DNA of 64,000 nt from Treponema sp. (GCA_016296575.1 JAEDJA010000002.1:62001-126000); one strand, 5' to 3'. Positions 34,762-44,207 are shown, counted from the stretch's first letter. Notes: a model not told the origin generated them from the letters alone. Numbers and translations: made by a program.

Positions 34762-36096
34762 CTACAAATTTCGTGATCTAATTTTACCCTTCTTAGTCAG
34801 ACCTTCCTGATGGTGCATTTTAAGAAGAGCTTCTATCTGGCTCATTGTGTCAAGGTCAACACCAACCATAATGATCAGTGAAGTACCACCCATCAACATA
34901 GAAATCTGCTGTGGGAATCCAAATGCATTCTGAATTACAGTTGGAATAACTGCGATGAATGCCAGGAACAATGCTCCAGGAAGAACAAGTCGGTTCAATA
35001 TTTTTGTCAGATATTCTTCTGTCTTTTCAGTTCTAACACCAGGAATGGAGCCGCCGTTTTCCCGGATGTTCTTTGCGATTTCAGTAGGGTTCAGTGTTAC
35101 CTGAGTGTAGAAGTATGCAAAGAAAACGATAAGAACTACAAGCAAAATATTGTACCAGACACCGCTAGGGGTCAAAACAACTGCCATTCTGGAAATCCAG
35201 CGTGGTGCGTTCTGGCCTTGTCCTACGTTCTGAATCAACTGCAAAGGCAATGTAAGAATTGCTGATGAGAAAATCAGAGGAATTACGTTTGATGGGTTTA
35301 CTTTGAATGGAATGTAAGTAGACTGTCCACCATACATTTTTCTTCCAACTACGCGTTTAGCATAGTGAACAGGGATTTTTCTCTGTCCGCTTTCTTCAAA
35401 AATTACCAATGCAATAATTGCAATGAACATTATCAGTACTAAAATTACAAATATCAGCTGAACTTCACCTGAGTTTACTTTCTGAACTAATTCAGAAATT
35501 GCACTTGGGAGACGAGCAACGATACCTGCAAAAATCATCATTGATACGCCATTTCCAATACCTCTGGCAGTGATCTGATCACCAAGCCAGATTGTAATCA
35601 TAGAACCTGTTGTAACAGTGAGCATGGTAAGCATTACGAATGCAAGGTGATTTGAAATCACGATACATCCAGGAATGCTACCAGCATAAACGGTAACAGT
35701 GTAAGACTGAAGAAGACAAACGAAAATTGTTCCTACTTTTGTCCATGTTGCAATCTTACGCTGTCCGCCATCTTCCTGAGAAACTCTTTTAAGTCCTGGG
35801 AAAATAATCACAGCAAGCTGCATGATAATCTGCATTGAAATAAATGGCATTACGCCAAGCATGAAGATTGAGAAGTTTGAGAATGCACCACCAACGAAGA
35901 AGTCCATGTAACTGGCAAAAGAGTTTTTATTCTGTTTTGCCAAGTCGTCAAAGTATGTCAGCAACACATTTGCATCAATACCTGGTACTGTAAGAACGCT
36001 TCCAAGACGGAATACAGCCAATACCAAAAGGGTAAAGAACAGACGTGTACGAAGTTCACGAACTTTAAACATATTTACTATTGGATTGCTTGCCAT
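34762..36096 (-). CDS. secY: Preprotein translocase subunit SecY
   Basis: 444 residues, ten hydrophobic segments; forms the SecYEG protein-conducting channel of the inner membrane. Recognisable: LFFTLLVLAVFRLGSVLTVP in TM1, GIGNGVSMMIF, and TQVTLNPTEIAKNIRENGGS with the cytosolic loop. It follows rplO by 15 bases in the spc order. Confidence 0.96.
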   Translation of the reverse strand: MASNPIVNMFKVRELRTRLFFTLLVLAVFRLGSVLTVPGIDANVLLTYFDDLAKQNKNSFASYMDFFVGGAFSNFSIFMLGVMPFISMQIIMQLAVIIFPGLKRVSQEDGGQRKIATWTKVGTIFVCLLQSYTVTVYAGSIPGCIVISNHLAFVMLTMLTVTTGSMITIWLGDQITARGIGNGVSMMIFAGIVARLPSAISELVQKVNSGEVQLIFVILVLIMFIAIIALVIFEESGQRKIPVHYAKRVVGRKMYGGQSTYIPFKVNPSNVIPLIFSSAILTLPLQLIQNVGQGQNAPRWISRMAVVLTPSGVWYNILLVVLIVFFAYFYTQVTLNPTEIAKNIRENGGSIPGVRTEKTEEYLTKILNRLVLPGALFLAFIAVIPTVIQNAFGFPQQISMLMGGTSLIIMVGVDLDTMSQIEALLKMHHQEGLTKKGKIRSRNL

Positions 36097-36111
36097 GTTT
36101 TACACCCCAAA

Positions 36112-36576
36112 CTATTTTGTTTCTTCAGCTTTTACTGTACCACCAGCTTTTTCAATTTTAGCTTTTGCTGAAGCAGAAACCTTATCTACATCAACTGTAA
36201 GCTTTTTGGTGATTTCACCGTTTCCGAGAACTTTTACCAAAGTATCAGCTTTTGCAGAAATAAATCCTTTTGCAATGAGTGATTCTTTGTTTACTGTTTC
36301 ACCATCATTGAATTTTGCTTCAAGCACTTCAACGTTAATACAATAGTATTCTTTTTTGAATGGGTAGTTAGAGAAACCTTTGTGTGCGATACGACGATAC
36401 AAAGGCATCTGTCCACCTTCAAAACCTACATATGTTTTTCCACCTGAGCGTGACTGCTGACCTTTATTACCTTTACCAGCAGTTGTACCACGTCCTGAAG
36501 AAGAACCGCGTCCAACGCGACGATCTTTTTTATTGGCACCCTGAGGAGCGCTAAGAATTGGATTGTAATCTGACAT
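36112..36576 (-). CDS. rplO: 50S ribosomal protein L15
   Basis: 154 residues. GRGSSSGRGTTAGKGNKGQQ and SGGKTYVGFEGGQMPLYRR are L15 signatures. The start codon overlaps the rpmD stop by one base (TAATG). Confidence 0.96.
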   Translation of the reverse strand: MSDYNPILSAPQGANKKDRRVGRGSSSGRGTTAGKGNKGQQSRSGGKTYVGFEGGQMPLYRRIAHKGFSNYPFKKEYYCINVEVLEAKFNDGETVNKESLIAKGFISAKADTLVKVLGNGEITKKLTVDVDKVSASAKAKIEKAGGTVKAEETK

Positions 36577-36767
36577 TATTTAACCTCCTCAATTGTTACC
36601 AGGTGGGATACAGCTTCGGCCATACCGCGCATAGCTGGAGTATCTTCCTTGATTACTGAAGAATTGATTTTTCCCAGACCAAGTGAACGTACTGTTGCTA
36701 CTTTTGCAGGTTTCTGACCAATAATACTTCTTTTCAAAGTGATTTTAATCTGTTTTGCTTTAGCCAT
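36576..36767 (-). CDS. rpmD: 50S ribosomal protein L30
   Basis: 63 residues. ITLKRSIIGQKPAKVATVRS and LGLGKINSSV are typical of L30. The ATG at 36767 is preferred to the GTG one codon earlier. It begins four bases after the rpsE stop and overlaps rplO by one base. Confidence 0.94.
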   Translation of the reverse strand: MAKAKQIKITLKRSIIGQKPAKVATVRSLGLGKINSSVIKEDTPAMRGMAEAVSHLVTIEEVK

Positions 36768-36770
36768 CAC

Positions 36771-37280
36771 TTACCCCCACAATTCGTCAAGAGTTTTTCC
36801 ACGTGCCTGAGCAACTTTTTTAGCATCCATCAATTTAGAGATAGCATCGAAAGTAGCACGAACTACGTTTACAGAAGCTCTTGAGCCCTGTGATTTGGAA
36901 AGAATATCTGTTGCACCAGCTGCATCCATGATAGCGCGAACTGCACCACCAGCGATAACTCCAGAACCAGGACGAGCTGGTTTCAGGAGAACTGATGAAC
37001 TTTTATATGTTCCAATAATTTCGTGTGGAATTGTACCGTTTTTAAGAGGAACAGTGATCAAGTTTCTCTTAGCACGGTCAATACTCTTTTTAATAGCTTC
37101 AGAAACATCGTTAGCTTTACCGAATCCGTAACCGATACGACCTTTCTGATCTCCTACTACTGTAAGAGCAGAGAAAGCCATGCGGCGTCCACCTTTTACA
37201 GTTTTAGAAGTTCTGTTAAGTGTAACGAGTTTTTCTACGAATTCTTTAGGTTCTTTGTCAAAATTTTTCTGGTGTTCCAT
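36771..37280 (-). CDS. rpsE: 30S ribosomal protein S5
   Basis: 169 residues. The double-stranded-RNA-binding-like N-domain has RRMAFSALTVVGDQKGRIGY and the C-domain has GGAVRAIMDAAGATDILSKS. Involved in decoding accuracy. Directly after rplR. Confidence 0.97.
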   Translation of the reverse strand: MEHQKNFDKEPKEFVEKLVTLNRTSKTVKGGRRMAFSALTVVGDQKGRIGYGFGKANDVSEAIKKSIDRAKRNLITVPLKNGTIPHEIIGTYKSSSVLLKPARPGSGVIAGGAVRAIMDAAGATDILSKSQGSRASVNVVRATFDAISKLMDAKKVAQARGKTLDELWG

Positions 37281-37288
37281 ACCTACTC

Positions 37289-37651
37289 CTAGAATTCAAT
37301 CCCGGCTTTACGGGTTCCATCGGCAAGGGCTGCTACAACACCATGATAAAGATAACCGTTGCGGTCAAAAACCACTTTAGTAATCTTTTTATCTTTAAGA
37401 CGTGCGCCTAAAGCTTCACCGAGTTTTGTTGCACCTTCAACTGTTGGTTTAACTGATGCAAATTCTTTTTCCAATGTGGAAATTGAAGCCAAAGTAATGC
37501 CCTTATCATCATCAATTACCTGAACAGACAAGTTCTTGTTGCTGCGTGTCACAGTCATACGTGGACGATCAGCAGTTCCGCGAAGAGTTTTGCGGATGTG
37601 AATCTTTCTGTGCAAGCGTTTTCTGTTTTTATCATTAAGTTTCTTAATCAT
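37289..37651 (-). CDS. rplR: 50S ribosomal protein L18
   Basis: 120 residues, 5S rRNA-binding. RPRMTVTRSNKNLSVQVIDD and VVFDRNGYLYHGVVAALADG identify L18. Gap of 11 bases from rplF. Confidence 0.96.
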   Translation of the reverse strand: MIKKLNDKNRKRLHRKIHIRKTLRGTADRPRMTVTRSNKNLSVQVIDDDKGITLASISTLEKEFASVKPTVEGATKLGEALGARLKDKKITKVVFDRNGYLYHGVVAALADGTRKAGIEF

Positions 37652-37662
37652 AAAGCTTCACC

Positions 37663-38202
37663 TTATTTTACACCAGTCTTTCCGACTTTGCGTCTGATTA
37701 CTTCATCATCGTAGCGAATACCTTTTCCTTTGTAAGGTTCTGGTTTTCGGAGTTTACGAATCTGAGATGCGAATTCACCAACAAGCTGTTTATCAATACC
37801 ACTGATAACAAGTTTACCATTAGCATCAGCAGTTACTGTCAATCCTTCAGGAATGAGAGCGATAAAGTCACTTGAATATCCCAAGTTCATTACCAGTTCT
37901 TTGCCTTTTACTTCAGCACGATAACCAACACCAGTGATAACCAAAGTTTTTGTGAAACCGTCAGAAACACCTTTTACCATGTTTGCAATCAAGCTTCTGT
38001 AAAGACCGTGATCAGCACCAGCCTGTTTTGTGTCGTTTGTAGTAGTAAGAACAACTTCTGTTCCCTGAACTTCTACTTTAATATTTGAACTAATTGCCTG
38101 TTTAAGTTCACCTTTAGCACCTTTTACAGTAACCATGTCATTTGCAACAGTTACTGTTACTCCGGCAGGAATAGCAACAGGAAGTTTACCAACTTTAGAC
38201 AT
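37663..38202 (-). CDS. rplF: 50S ribosomal protein L6
   Basis: 179 residues with two L6 repeats; KVGKLPVAIPAGVTV at the N-terminus and RKPEPYKGKGIRYDDEVIRR at the C-terminus are diagnostic. Near the sarcin-ricin loop on the large subunit. Confidence 0.97.
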   Translation of the reverse strand: MSKVGKLPVAIPAGVTVTVANDMVTVKGAKGELKQAISSNIKVEVQGTEVVLTTTNDTKQAGADHGLYRSLIANMVKGVSDGFTKTLVITGVGYRAEVKGKELVMNLGYSSDFIALIPEGLTVTADANGKLVISGIDKQLVGEFASQIRKLRKPEPYKGKGIRYDDEVIRRKVGKTGVK

Positions 38203-38215
38203 CTTCTACCCCCTA

Positions 38216-38614
38216 TTACCAGATTGAACAAACAAGTTCGCCACCAACCATCTTTTCAGCAGCTTTTTTACCAGTTGTTACACCGATAGATGTTGAAACG
38301 ATAACTGTACCGTATCCGTTGTAGATACGTGGCAATTCTTTGTATCCAGAGTAAACACGACGACCTGGAGTAGAAATCTTCTTCATGCCGTGGATTACTG
38401 GATCGTTATTATCATCATATTTCAAGAAGATGCGGATAACTGAATGTCCTTCTTCCTGAACCTTTTTAAAGTTTTTAATGTATCCTTCTGTCTTCAGAAT
38501 CTTCACGATTTCGAGTTTCAGTTTTGAAGCTGGAACATCTACTTTCTCGTGGCGGGCAACAGCCGCATTCCGAACCTTAGTCAGCATATCTGCTACTGGA
38601 TCTGATGCACTCAT
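38216..38614 (-). CDS. rpsH: 30S ribosomal protein S8
   Basis: 132 residues. DPVADMLTKVRNAAVARHEK at the N-terminus and GTVIVSTSIGVTTGKKA near the C-terminus identify S8, central-domain 16S binder and, in E. coli, the spc operon repressor. Confidence 0.97.
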   Translation of the reverse strand: MSASDPVADMLTKVRNAAVARHEKVDVPASKLKLEIVKILKTEGYIKNFKKVQEEGHSVIRIFLKYDDNNDPVIHGMKKISTPGRRVYSGYKELPRIYNGYGTVIVSTSIGVTTGKKAAEKMVGGELVCSIW

Positions 38615-38623
38615 TTTATACTC

Positions 38624-38809
38624 CTACCAACTAGATTTTGTGACACCAGGAAGCTGGCCTTCACTAGCCAATTTGCGGAAGCAAAGACGACACATCTTGA
38701 ACTTGCGCAAATATCCGCGTGGACGTCCGCAAATCTGACAGCGATTGTATTCACGTGTTGAATACTTCTGTTTGCGGGCACACTTAATAATCATTGATTT
38801 TTTAGCCAT
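38624..38809 (-). CDS. rpsZ: 30S ribosomal protein S14, zinc-binding short form
   Basis: 61 residues. The short S14 with two CxxC pairs (CQIC and CRLC) instead of the longer zinc-free protein. Located between rplE and rpsH as usual. Confidence 0.96.
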   Translation of the reverse strand: MAKKSMIIKCARKQKYSTREYNRCQICGRPRGYLRKFKMCRLCFRKLASEGQLPGVTKSSW

Positions 38810-38819
38810 AATTCTTCAC

Positions 38820-39371
38820 CTACTTCCTGAATGGCATATTGAACTTGGTGAGCAAAGATTTAGCTTCAGCATCTGTCTTTGCACTAGTTACAACAGTAAT
38901 ATTCATACCAGCAATCTTTGTGATTTTATCAAAGTCGATTTCTGGGAAGATAATCTGTTCTGTAATACCAAGTGAGAAGTTTCCGTGTCCATCAAAACCA
39001 GTAGCTTTGATACCGCGGAAATCCTTTACACGTGGAAGAGCAACGTTAATCAGGCGGTCCAAGAATTCATACATAATTGTTCCGCGAAGAGTAACCATTG
39101 CACCCACTTCATTGCCTTCACGAAGTTTGAAGTTAGCAATTGATTTTTTAGCTTTTGTCTTTACTGCCTTCTGTCCAGTAATCTGAGTGAGATCAGCTAC
39201 TGCAGCATCAAGAAGTTTCTTATTCGTGAGAGCTTCACCAACACCCATTGATACTACAACTTTTTTGATTGCAGGAATCTGCATTGGAGTTGTGTATCCG
39301 AACTCTTTTACGAGAGCGGGTGCGATTTCGTCTTTATAGACTTTCTTAAGCCGAGGTACGTAATTTGCCAT
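38820..39371 (-). CDS. rplE: 50S ribosomal protein L5
   Basis: 183 residues from the ATG at 39371 (MANYVPRLKK). A longer frame starting at 39389 would run through the rplX end and is rejected. 5S rRNA and P-site tRNA contact protein. ATG overlaps the rplX stop by one base. Confidence 0.96.
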   Translation of the reverse strand: MANYVPRLKKVYKDEIAPALVKEFGYTTPMQIPAIKKVVVSMGVGEALTNKKLLDAAVADLTQITGQKAVKTKAKKSIANFKLREGNEVGAMVTLRGTIMYEFLDRLINVALPRVKDFRGIKATGFDGHGNFSLGITEQIIFPEIDFDKITKIAGMNITVVTSAKTDAEAKSLLTKFNMPFRK

Positions 39372-39685
39372 TAGAGTACATCTCCACATTTACGGCAGAC
39401 GCGAACTTTTTTATCGCCGTCAATTTTATAACCGATTTTAGTAGCACCGCATTTTTTACATACGATTGCTACATTTGAAATATTGAGAGGAGCTTCGATC
39501 TCAGCGATACCGCCCTGATCCTGCTGACTTCTCTTTTTCATTGCTTTTTTAACAATGTTTACACCAGAAACAATTACAGTTTCGTTTTTCAGGTTAACAC
39601 GAACTACTGATCCGCGTTTTCCCTTGTCTTTACCGGCAAGTACCTGTACTGTATCGTTCTTGTGGATTTTGCATTTTTTCAACAT
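39371..39685 (-). CDS. rplX: 50S ribosomal protein L24 with C-terminal zinc-ribbon-like CxxC pairs
   Basis: 104 residues. KOW motif DTVQVLAGKDKGKRGSVVRV and VNIVKKAMKKRSQQDQGG identify L24. The C-terminus has two CxxC pairs (CKKC and CRKC), present in L24 of several bacterial groups. Assembly initiator of the large subunit. Confidence 0.96.
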   Translation of the reverse strand: MLKKCKIHKNDTVQVLAGKDKGKRGSVVRVNLKNETVIVSGVNIVKKAMKKRSQQDQGGIAEIEAPLNISNVAIVCKKCGATKIGYKIDGDKKVRVCRKCGDVL

Positions 39686-39695
39686 GTTTATCTCC

Positions 39696-40064
39696 TTACA
39701 GAACTTCCGGAGCCAGTGAAATGATCTTCATAAAGTCCATATCACGGAGTTCACGGGCTACAGGTCCAAAAATACGTTTTCCAACTGGGTTCTTGTTATC
39801 GTCTACGATTACACAAGCATTGTCATCGAAACGAATGTAAGTTCCATCTGGACGGCGGTATTCTTTTGCCTGACGAACGATAACTGCTTTTTTTACAGCT
39901 CCCTTTTTGATTGTTGATGTTGGAATAGCATCTTTAATAGCTACAACAACGATATCGCCGATTCCTGCGTATCTTCGGTGAGATCCACCAATAACTTTGA
40001 TACACTGAGCAATTTTTGCTCCGGAGTTGTCGGCAACTGTCATACAAGACTGCATCTGAATCAT
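39696..40064 (-). CDS. rplN: 50S ribosomal protein L14
   Basis: 122 residues. MIQMQSCMTVADNSGAK and the C-terminal FMKIISLAPEVL mark L14, which contacts 16S rRNA in an inter-subunit bridge. Confidence 0.97.
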   Translation of the reverse strand: MIQMQSCMTVADNSGAKIAQCIKVIGGSHRRYAGIGDIVVVAIKDAIPTSTIKKGAVKKAVIVRQAKEYRRPDGTYIRFDDNACVIVDDNKNPVGKRIFGPVARELRDMDFMKIISLAPEVL

Positions 40065-40081
40065 AATTACCTATACTCCTA

Positions 40082-40357
40082 TTATTTAGCGCGTTCAACA
40101 ATTTCAGCCAGACGCCAGCATTTGTTTTTGCTGAGTGGTCTGCATTCAACGATACGAACTGTATCACCTACATGTGCATCATTATTTTCATCGTGTGCCA
40201 TGTATTTCTTTGTTCGTGTAACATATTTCTTGTAAAGGCGGTCCATTTTTTTTGTAGAAATAGATACTACAATTGTTTTATCCATTTTTTCACTTGTTAC
40301 AAGTCCTACAAATGAACGTTTTCCAGCCTGTACAGTCTGAACAGTATTTTCTTCCAC
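40082..40357 (-). CDS. rpsQ: 30S ribosomal protein S17
   Basis: 91 residues. FVGLVTSEKMDKTIVVSIS and VGDTVRIVECRPLSKNKCWR identify S17, 16S primary binder. Ten bases after rpmC. Confidence 0.96.
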   Translation of the reverse strand: MEENTVQTVQAGKRSFVGLVTSEKMDKTIVVSISTKKMDRLYKKYVTRTKKYMAHDENNDAHVGDTVRIVECRPLSKNKCWRLAEIVERAK

Positions 40358-40367
40358 GGTTCAGCTC

Positions 40368-40580
40368 CTACTCTTTGTTACCGGCCAGTTCTTTCTGGCG
40401 GATAAACGTATTAAGACGTGCGATTTCACGACGCATTGTACGTTTCTGCATTGGGTTATCTACATGTGAAATTACCATTTTGAAACGGAGATCCATGTAT
40501 TCCTTTTTAAGCTCATCACGTTTTGCAACCAGTTCTTTATAAGACAGTTCATTGTCATTCTTTTTCTTTGAATTAGCCAT
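40368..40580 (-). CDS. rpmC: 50S ribosomal protein L29
   Basis: 70 residues, helical. ELSYKELVAKRDELKKEYMD and RREIARLNTFIRQKE fit L29, at the polypeptide exit. Ten bases after rplP. Confidence 0.94.
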   Translation of the reverse strand: MANSKKKNDNELSYKELVAKRDELKKEYMDLRFKMVISHVDNPMQKRTMRREIARLNTFIRQKELAGNKE

Positions 40581-40590
40581 CTTATTCCTC

Positions 40591-41010
40591 CTAGTCCTGT
40601 GTTGGCTTATAAGCTATTTTTGTTTTTACAGGGAGTTTTGCAGAAGCAAGAACCAAAGCTTCATGAGCGAGCTTCAGATCAACTCCACCAATTTCAAACA
40701 AAATCATTCCTGGTTTAAGTACAGCTGCCCAGTGATCTGGAGCACCTTTACCCTTACCCATTCGAACTTCAGCTGGTTTTTTGGAAATTGGTTTATCTGG
40801 GAAGATACGAATCCAAACATCACCAGTACGACCCAATTTACGGTTGATAGCAACACGACAAGCTTCGATGATGCGTGTATCCAACCAAGTTGGTTCCATA
40901 GCTACGAGAGCAATGTCTCCAAAGTCGATATGATTATCACGTGTGGCGTTTCCTTTTTCACGACCACGCTGCACTTTACGGTGTGCTACTCTTTTAGGAC
41001 TTAATGGCAT
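40591..41010 (-). CDS. rplP: 50S ribosomal protein L16
   Basis: 139 residues. MPLSPKRVAHRKVQRGREKG, GDIALVAMEPTWLDTRIIEA and VRMGKGKGAPDHWAAVLKPG are L16 signatures. Essential for the peptidyl-transferase/A-site region. Confidence 0.97.
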   Translation of the reverse strand: MPLSPKRVAHRKVQRGREKGNATRDNHIDFGDIALVAMEPTWLDTRIIEACRVAINRKLGRTGDVWIRIFPDKPISKKPAEVRMGKGKGAPDHWAAVLKPGMILFEIGGVDLKLAHEALVLASAKLPVKTKIAYKPTQD

Positions 41011-41013
41011 TTA

Positions 41014-41751
41014 CTAACTCCTTGCCTTTGCAGCACTTTCTGCACCTTCAGCTTTTGGAGCACGATTACCACGGCGTGGTTTTCGTACAAGCTGACCAGC
41101 ATCTTCATTCTGTTCGATTCCGTAATTCATTCCGTTGTAAACCCAAACTTTGATACCAATGATACCATAAGTTGTGTGTGCTTCGAATGTTCCGTAGTCG
41201 ATGTCAGCACGAAGAGTGTGAAGTGGAACGCGTCCTTCTTTCATTTCTTCAGAACGAGTCATATCGGCACCACCGAGACGACCAGAAACGCGAACTTTAA
41301 TACCCTGTGCACCAGCGCGCATTGCATTGTTTACAGCCTGTTTCAGAGCCTTGCGGAAAGAACCGCGTCCTGAAAGCTGACGACCTACATTCTGAGCAAT
41401 CAAACTTGCATTCAGATCTCCACGTTTGATTTCTTTAATTTTGATCTGAACTTTTTTTGTCAGTTTAGCCTGAATGTCGGCACTGATTTTTTCAATGGTT
41501 GCACCTTTAACACCAATAATAACACCTGGGCGAGCAGTATGAATAACAATAGTTACTCGCTGTGGGTGACGAACGATTTCAATTTCGGCGATATCAGCAT
41601 TTTTACATTCTGGAAGATCAGAAACCATTTTGCGGATTTTGATATCTTCGAGAACCAAGTCTGCATATTCACGAGAATCTGCATACCAGCGTGACTGCCA
41701 TGTTTTGTTTACGCCAAGGCGCAAACCGATTGGATTAACTTTCTGTCCCAC
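41014..41751 (-). CDS. rpsC: 30S ribosomal protein S3 (GTG start)
   Basis: 245 residues, starting VGQKVNPIGLRLG. The GTG at 41749-41751 is chosen because the family begins at this point and a G-rich ribosome binding site lies at the end of rplV; an upstream TTG (41775) would give eight extra residues inside rplV. It has a KH domain (VIIGVKGATIEKI) and the mRNA-helicase-type C-domain. The only GTG start in the operon; one base separates it from the rplV stop. Confidence 0.95.
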   Translation of the reverse strand: MGQKVNPIGLRLGVNKTWQSRWYADSREYADLVLEDIKIRKMVSDLPECKNADIAEIEIVRHPQRVTIVIHTARPGVIIGVKGATIEKISADIQAKLTKKVQIKIKEIKRGDLNASLIAQNVGRQLSGRGSFRKALKQAVNNAMRAGAQGIKVRVSGRLGGADMTRSEEMKEGRVPLHTLRADIDYGTFEAHTTYGIIGIKVWVYNGMNYGIEQNEDAGQLVRKPRRGNRAPKAEGAESAAKARS

Positions 41752-41752
41752 T

Positions 41753-42109
41753 TTATTCCCCCGCCTTTTCGTCAACGATGACGGTAATATGACACATACG
41801 TTTCAGAAGCTGATCTGCACGTCCACGTGCACGGAACCAAACACGTTTAAGTCTTGGACCTTCATCAATTCTGATTTCTTTAACGTAAAGCATATCTTCA
41901 TCAAGCTTGCTGTTCAGATTAAGTGCGTTAGCTGCAGCTGATTTAAGAGTTGCGCTGATAAGTGTAGCACCTTTCTGAGGCATGTTTGCGAGAATAGCCA
42001 TAGCTTCCGAATAAGACTTGCCTTTGATTACGTTAGCAACTGGGCGAACCTTAGTTGGTGAAGCAATCAGGAATTTAGTAGTAGCTACATAACCTTTTTC
42101 TACTTTCAT
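41753..42109 (-). CDS. rplV: 50S ribosomal protein L22
   Basis: 118 residues. FLIASPTKVRPVANVIKGKS and RARGRADQLLKRMCHITVIV identify L22, whose hairpin lines the exit tunnel. Followed one base later by the rpsC GTG. Confidence 0.96.
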   Translation of the reverse strand: MKVEKGYVATTKFLIASPTKVRPVANVIKGKSYSEAMAILANMPQKGATLISATLKSAAANALNLNSKLDEDMLYVKEIRIDEGPRLKRVWFRARGRADQLLKRMCHITVIVDEKAGE

Positions 42110-42124
42110 TATATACCTCTACCC

Positions 42125-42403
42125 TTATTTCTTAGCTGTTTTGTCTGAACCACCATGGCCACGGTATGTACGTGTTGGAGCAAATTCACCAAGCTTATGA
42201 CCTACAAGGTTTTCTGTTACGTACACTGGAATCCATGATTTACCATTATAAACTGAAATAGTATTTCCAACCATTTCAGGGATGATTGTAGAGCAGCGAG
42301 AATATGTTTTGATCATCTTTCTATCTGCTTCTTTGTTCATAGCCTGAACCTTTTTGTAAAGTGATTTTTCTACAAAAGGTCCTTTTTTAACTGATCTTGA
42401 CAC
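42125..42403 (-). CDS. rpsS: 30S ribosomal protein S19
   Basis: 92 residues. MSRSVKKGPFVEKSLYKKV and HKLGEFAPTRTYRGHGGSDK mark S19, small-subunit head. Between rplB and rplV in S10 order. Confidence 0.97.
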   Translation of the reverse strand: MSRSVKKGPFVEKSLYKKVQAMNKEADRKMIKTYSRCSTIIPEMVGNTISVYNGKSWIPVYVTENLVGHKLGEFAPTRTYRGHGGSDKTAKK

Positions 42404-42420
42404 CGTTATCTCCTATGCAA

Positions 42421-43245
42421 CTACTTCTTGCGACGAGAAACAATAAAGTTGCTCGAAGTTTTTCTCTTGTTGCGAGTCTGGTAACCTTTACAAGGCTGTC
42501 CCCAAGGAGTAACAGGATTGCGTCCTTTACCAGCACCTTCACCACCACCAAGTGGGTGATCAACTGGGTTCATTGCCATACCGCGAACAGTTGGGCGTAC
42601 ACCAAGCCAACGTCTGTGACCGGCTTTACCAAGCTGTACATTCATGTGTTCTTCGTTTCCTACAACACCGATTGTAGCATAGCATTTACCATTGATTTTT
42701 CTCATTTCACTTGAAGGCAAGCGAACGATAACGTAATCGCCTTCACGACCGGCGATCATTGCACTAGCACCAGCAGAACGTACAAGCTGTCCACCGCAAC
42801 CGAGGGTAAGTTCGATGTTGTGAATTGTAAATCCTACAGGAATTGCATTTAACGGAAGTGCATTTCCAACTGTTGGTGTTGCATTTTCACCAGACATAAT
42901 TTTCTGGCCAACCTGCAAACCTTTTGGTGCAATAATGTAACGTTTGTCACCATCTGCGTAATAAATCAAAGCAATATTAGCAGAACGGTTTGGATCGTAT
43001 TCAATTGTTTTTACAGTTCCAGGAATACCGTGCTTATTGCGTTTGAAATCAATTTCTCGATAGCGTCTTTTGTGTCCGCCACCCTGATGACGTACAGAAA
43101 TACGTCCACCGGCACCACGTCCACCATTAGACTTTTTACCTGACACCAAAGTTTTTTCGGGTCTATCGGTTGTCAGTTCTTCTCTTACCAAGTCAACGCG
43201 TCCGCGAGTACCTGGTGTCATTGGCTTATATACTTTAAGAGCCAT
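42421..43245 (-). CDS. rplB: 50S ribosomal protein L2
   Basis: 274 residues. HKRRYREIDFKRNKHGIPG, VRPTVRGMAMNPVDHPLGGG and GKGRNPVTPWG are diagnostic; central to peptidyl transferase assembly. Confidence 0.98.
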   Translation of the reverse strand: MALKVYKPMTPGTRGRVDLVREELTTDRPEKTLVSGKKSNGGRGAGGRISVRHQGGGHKRRYREIDFKRNKHGIPGTVKTIEYDPNRSANIALIYYADGDKRYIIAPKGLQVGQKIMSGENATPTVGNALPLNAIPVGFTIHNIELTLGCGGQLVRSAGASAMIAGREGDYVIVRLPSSEMRKINGKCYATIGVVGNEEHMNVQLGKAGHRRWLGVRPTVRGMAMNPVDHPLGGGEGAGKGRNPVTPWGQPCKGYQTRNKRKTSSNFIVSRRKK

Positions 43246-43272
43246 TTTTAATTCCCCTTAGTCTCGTCGGAC

Positions 43273-43557
43273 TTATACACCTTCAAAAGCTGCGATTGTC
43301 TGACCGTCAGCAATACGTACGATAGCTTTTTTGTAAGAAGCTGTCCGACCTGGTCTTCCACGAAGTCGTTTCATTTTTCCCATAACATTCATTGTTGTAC
43401 AGTTGATAACTTTTACATTGAACAATGAAGAAACAGCAGCCTTGATTTCTGTCTTAGTTGCATCTGGGTGAACGATGAAAACATATTTGTTCTGTTCACG
43501 AAGAGCACTGGCTTTTTCTGAAACAACAGGCTCAATAAGAATATCTGTATATTTCAT
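43273..43557 (-). CDS. rplW: 50S ribosomal protein L23
   Basis: 94 residues. ILIEPVVSEKASALREQNKY and VFIVHPDATKTEIKAAVSSL identify L23, docking site for trigger factor and SRP. The start overlaps the rplD stop (TAATG). Confidence 0.96.
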   Translation of the reverse strand: MKYTDILIEPVVSEKASALREQNKYVFIVHPDATKTEIKAAVSSLFNVKVINCTTMNVMGKMKRLRGRPGRTASYKKAIVRIADGQTIAAFEGV

Positions 43558-44195
43558 TATTTAGCCTCCTTATCTTCTGCGTAGAACTCTGAAAGATTTT
43601 TAGCAGCTGTTTCCAGTACAATAATCTTTCGTCCGTAGAACAAATCATGTGCACGAAGACGATTGTATGAAAGGAAAGAAACATTTTTGATATTTCTTGC
43701 AGCACGTTTAAGCATTGCATCATCATCTTTAAGGATGATTACTGTTCTTTCGTCTTTGGCAAAGTTGTTCAAAATATTTACCAAATCTTTTGTTTTACCG
43801 CTTTCAACAGTAAAATCTTCAACAACAGTGAGTCTTTCTGACTGAGCATGCATACTCAAAATTGTTTTAAGAGCAAGTCTCTTTTCCTGTTTTGGAATTG
43901 AGTAGCTGAAATCTCTTGGTTTTGGTCCAAAAATTGTACCACCACCAACAGTGATTGGAGATTTTTTATCACCACGACGTGCATTACCAGTTCCCTTCTG
44001 TTTGTAAGGCTTGTTGTTAGAACCGTGAACCTCTGCGCGTCCTTTTGTACATGCTGTACCAACACGATTGTTAGCCAATTCGTTTGTTACTGCATAGTAA
44101 ATTACATCATCATTTACTGGGAGACCGAATACTTTATCATCAAGAGTAATTGTACGCAGTTCTTTACCAGCGATTGAATATACTTTCTTTTCCAT
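43557..44195 (-). CDS. rplD: 50S ribosomal protein L4
   Basis: 212 residues from the ATG at 44195, with ribosome binding site AGGGG (44203-44207); the TTG two codons earlier is less likely. GSNNKPYKQKGTGNARRGDK and GGTIFGPKPRDFSYSIPKQE are L4 motifs. L4 is the S10-operon autoregulator in E. coli; whether this holds here is unknown. Confidence 0.96.
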   Translation of the reverse strand: MEKKVYSIAGKELRTITLDDKVFGLPVNDDVIYYAVTNELANNRVGTACTKGRAEVHGSNNKPYKQKGTGNARRGDKKSPITVGGGTIFGPKPRDFSYSIPKQEKRLALKTILSMHAQSERLTVVEDFTVESGKTKDLVNILNNFAKDERTVIILKDDDAMLKRAARNIKNVSFLSYNRLRAHDLFYGRKIIVLETAAKNLSEFYAEDKEAK

Positions 44196-44207
44196 AATCA
44201 ACCCCTA